A stretch of 8,564 bases of DNA from Planctomycetaceae bacterium (GTDB lineage Bacteria > Planctomycetota > Planctomycetia > Pirellulales > Thermoguttaceae), in contig JAIRTV010000529.1 in assembly GCA_031254675.1 (NCBI GenBank), positions 1 through 8,564 of the forward strand. Reading direction: 5' to 3'. Below are positions 6,553-8,564 of the stretch, in pieces (positions within the stretch are counted from its first letter, which is position 1; every line of letters starts with the position of its first letter). Under the pieces are notes generated by a model. The model made no database searches. It worked only from the letters and a program-made list of their open reading frames with translations, and was not told where the DNA came from. Position numbers and translations under genes: made by a program.

Positions 6553-8220
6553 ATGTATTTTTTCAAATGGTTACGTGTGATTAGTGCTGTCGTTTTTTTC
6601 GCGGCGATTTCAGCACTTGTTCTTGATTTCAGCCAAACAGTGCCACGAATATTGCATTGGGTTGCCCACTTTCAAATAACGCCAGCAATACTGATTTGTG
6701 ATTTCGAAACAGATTTCAAAACACTGTTTCAAACCGGTACGGGAATCCTGGTATTCTGGATCATCCTGACACTTTTATTCGGACGTATTTATTGTTCCGT
6801 TATGTGTCCATTAGGCATTTTGCAGGATATTTTTTCACGTACCGCAAAACTGTTGCGCGGTAAACGGCTTAGGTTTCAATTCCGTTCCGAAATGACAAAA
6901 ACACGTTACGGATTGTTAGCGATTTTTGTAATCGGTTTGATTTCATTTCCGGCAACCGTGTCGATTCTCGATCCGTACAGTCATTTTGGTCGTGTGATGA
7001 CGTGGATATTCCGTCCGGTTTATCTGATGGGCAATAATATTCTTGCATGGATGGCACCGGATGGGTTTTATTATGTTTCAACTTATATTAATCTTCCCGC
7101 TTTTTTACTTGCTTCATCTATTTTGTTACTGGTTGGCATTTTGTCTATTCTTTTCGGCAGACGTTACTGTAATACAATTTGTCCGGTTGGCACAATGCTC
7201 GGACTGATTGCAAGACTTTCGCGTTATAAAATTCGTCTCAAAACGAGTTGTATTTCTTGTGGTCTTTGTGAACGATCATGTAAAGGCGAATGTATTGACA
7301 GTAAAAATAAGACGGTTGATTCATCACGTTGTGTTTCTTGTTTCAATTGTCTTTCGACTTGTAAACGTCATTCTCTTGTTTATTCTCCGCCGCTCCCACA
7401 TTTTACCGTAACACCCGAAGAGCCGGAACCTTTGTTGCCGGAGCCGCCTCCAGAACCATTGCCAAAACCTCATGCGGCATTTGCGCCTATTCCGGTTCGG
7501 GTGGGAAATCAACGTCGGCAATTTTTGCAATGGTCAATATTTTCCTTTGTTTTGCCGACAGTTGGCGGATCGGTTGTTGCGTCCAATTATTCTTCATCGC
7601 CGGATCCGTCATTGCCGACCGGAGTTAGTCGTGTGAGTTACAAAAAAACTGCGCCTATTCTGCCACCAGGAGCCGGAGAACAAAAACGATTCCGTAAAAA
7701 ATGTACGGCGTGTCATCTTTGTGTGAGTAAATGTCCGGCTCAAATTCTGACACCTTCCACTGTTGAACTGGGACTTGCCGGATTTTTGCAACCAATTGTT
7801 CAATTTGAACGCGGATTTTGTAACTACGATTGTACGATTTGTACGGAAGTTTGTCCGTCGCGGGCGTTGACGAAAATTGAAACGATTGACGAAAAACATC
7901 TGTTACAAATTGGTCGTGTTATTTTCTTGCAAGAAAATTGTGTGGTGAATACGCAAAATTCGAGTTGTGGTGCTTGCGCGGAACATTGCCCAACAGGTGC
8001 TGTTCACATGATTCCTTACGGCGAGCCGTCAAAAGCGTTGACAATTCCTGAAGTGGATGCGGAACTTTGTGTTGGTTGCGGTGCTTGCGAACATGTTTGT
8101 CCGGTTCGACCATTCCGCGCAATTTATATCGACGGTCTCGAAAAACACGGAAACGCAAAACCCGCTTTTGATCCAAACGAAAAACAACAGGAAATTAAAC
8201 TCGATGATTTCGGATTCTAA
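6553..8220 (+). CDS. NapH-NapG-like membrane iron-sulfur fusion protein with internal twin-arginine motif
   Basis: Probable quinol-linked electron-transfer protein of 555 residues. The N-terminal half resembles NapH/NosR: helices at about 8-26, 64-78, 119-137 and 183-202, with the paired motifs CSVMCP (81-86) and CNTICP (206-211). Two ferredoxin motifs follow, Cys233/236/239/243 and Cys260/263/266/270. A proline/glutamate-rich linker (about 287-305) leads to NQRRQFLQW (319-327), a twin-arginine motif, and a hydrophobic helix (about 328-343). The C-terminal half resembles NapG with four cluster sites: Cys384/387/390/394, Cys423/427/430/434, Cys463/472/475/479 and Cys506/509/512/516. Up to six [4Fe-4S] clusters are expected. 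NapH and NapG are separate proteins in nitrate-reducing enterobacteria; fused forms occur in Bacteroidales and relatives. No napA, napB or nosZ lies in the window, so the electron acceptor is unknown. No SD site is seen before the ATG. Confidence 0.9.
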   Translation: MYFFKWLRVISAVVFFAAISALVLDFSQTVPRILHWVAHFQITPAILICDFETDFKTLFQTGTGILVFWIILTLLFGRIYCSVMCPLGILQDIFSRTAKLLRGKRLRFQFRSEMTKTRYGLLAIFVIGLISFPATVSILDPYSHFGRVMTWIFRPVYLMGNNILAWMAPDGFYYVSTYINLPAFLLASSILLLVGILSILFGRRYCNTICPVGTMLGLIARLSRYKIRLKTSCISCGLCERSCKGECIDSKNKTVDSSRCVSCFNCLSTCKRHSLVYSPPLPHFTVTPEEPEPLLPEPPPEPLPKPHAAFAPIPVRVGNQRRQFLQWSIFSFVLPTVGGSVVASNYSSSPDPSLPTGVSRVSYKKTAPILPPGAGEQKRFRKKCTACHLCVSKCPAQILTPSTVELGLAGFLQPIVQFERGFCNYDCTICTEVCPSRALTKIETIDEKHLLQIGRVIFLQENCVVNTQNSSCGACAEHCPTGAVHMIPYGEPSKALTIPEVDAELCVGCGACEHVCPVRPFRAIYIDGLEKHGNAKPAFDPNEKQQEIKLDDFGF

Positions 8221-8324
8221 TGTTTTTTTGTAATTGTATAACAAAATTTGACGTTTGACAATAATGATAACGTTAAGAATAAATGAGCGTTCGGCATGAA
8301 GTTCTTTTTGTCAATTAATAGATT

Positions 8325-8399
8325 GAACACAGAATACACGGAACACACGGAAGAAGAATAGAATAAAAAAATTCCGTGTATTTCGTGTTTTCCGTGTTC
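8325..8399. repeat. Large imperfect palindrome of ccgtgtt-type words
   Basis: Two 28-base arms (8325-8352 and 8372-8399) match as inverted copies at 24 of 28 positions around a 19-base A-rich loop. Each arm is itself built of near-repeats of roughly 9-10 bases (ACACGGAA and variants). It lies between the iron-sulfur gene and the ParD-like gene. Intergenic elements of this wording are, from memory, frequent in some Planctomycetota and Verrucomicrobiota, which suggests a dispersed repeat family. No T-run follows directly, although AAAAAATCTTTTTTC does after 5 bases, so it may also end transcription. Confidence 0.75.
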
Positions 8400-8459
8400 A
8401 AATAAAAAATCTTTTTTCATCAGCAAGGTTATCATACTTTATTACAATAAATTTTTACC

Positions 8460-8564
8460 ATGTCCACGATTACTATTACGTTACCGGAATCATTACAAGA
8501 ATTTGTAACGGATCAGGTTCTTGAATTGGGATTGACTGCGCCGGAAGAGTATATCGAAAAACTT
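8460..8564 (+). CDS. ParD-like ribbon-helix-helix antitoxin, N-terminal part only
   Basis: The first 35 codons of a protein that runs off the right edge. MSTITITLPESLQEFV (1-16) has the alternating TITITLP strand of a ribbon-helix-helix dimer followed by helix 1, then DQVLELGLTAPEEYIEKL matches the turn and second helix of the ParD/CopG class (typical ParD: strand, F-V-E/D-xx-V, G-Y-x-S-x-x-E-Y-V/I). ParD proteins bind their own promoter and neutralise a ParE-type gyrase toxin encoded just downstream; that gene would lie outside the window. The upstream 239 bases hold TTGACA at 8255-8260 with only a weak -10 (AATAAA, 8278-8283), and the large palindrome at 8325-8399. No SD site is seen. A solitary CopG-like regulator is the alternative. 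Confidence 0.72.
   Translation, partial: MSTITITLPESLQEFVTDQVLELGLTAPEEYIEKL

Noticed and set aside
8225..8246. AT-only hairpin (TTTTGT with ACAAAA) just after the iron-sulfur gene as a terminator
   Set aside because: The stem has almost no GC and no T-run follows on the plus strand, so it would be very weak.

Overview
The window is AT-rich bacterial chromosomal DNA, about 40% GC by eye. It holds no RNA genes, CRISPR array or transposase. The taxonomic hints are weak: a periplasmic two-module SurA/PrsA-like protein, a NapH-NapG type iron-sulfur fusion of a kind I know from Bacteroidales and some Planctomycetota, a ParD-like antitoxin, an imperfect palindrome built from 'ccgtgtt'-type words, and mostly SD-less starts. 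I favour an anaerobic or microaerophilic Planctomycetota, Bacteroidota or related (PVC/FCB) bacterium, but this is inference.

Layout. On the minus strand, from 1920 to the left edge, is a large glycosyltransferase with a GT2 (GT-A) domain followed by a GT-B-like domain; it continues beyond the window. Its 5' coding end carries an uninterrupted tract of 14 G (minus strand; 14 C at 1858-1871 on plus). With 14 G the upstream ATG is out of frame with the GT2 domain; 13 or 16 G would join them. This is the most striking observation: it looks like a slipped-strand phase-variation switch in a surface-glycan gene, with a homopolymer sequencing error as the main alternative. A divergent intergenic region of about 780 bp follows, with an imperfect hairpin and a near-consensus sigma70 promoter (TTGACA-17-TATGAT).

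On the plus strand come a secreted or lipid-anchored tandem SurA_N/parvulin-like foldase (2701-4548), a CPBP-family intramembrane protease-like protein 44 bp downstream (4593-5297, probably same transcript), a 416-bp gap with a possible promoter, a signal-peptide-bearing SagB/nitroreductase-like flavoprotein (5714-6313), and a 555-residue NapH-NapG-like membrane iron-sulfur protein (6553-8220) with an internal twin-arginine motif. After a 239-bp gap carrying a large imperfect palindrome, the first 35 codons of a ParD-like antitoxin run off the right edge.

How they may work together. The first plus-strand pair is concerned with envelope protein folding and membrane proteolysis. The flavoprotein and the iron-sulfur protein are both predicted to act on the periplasmic side and could form a quinol-to-periplasm electron route, although they are 239 bp apart and the link is inferred only from adjacency and cofactor type.
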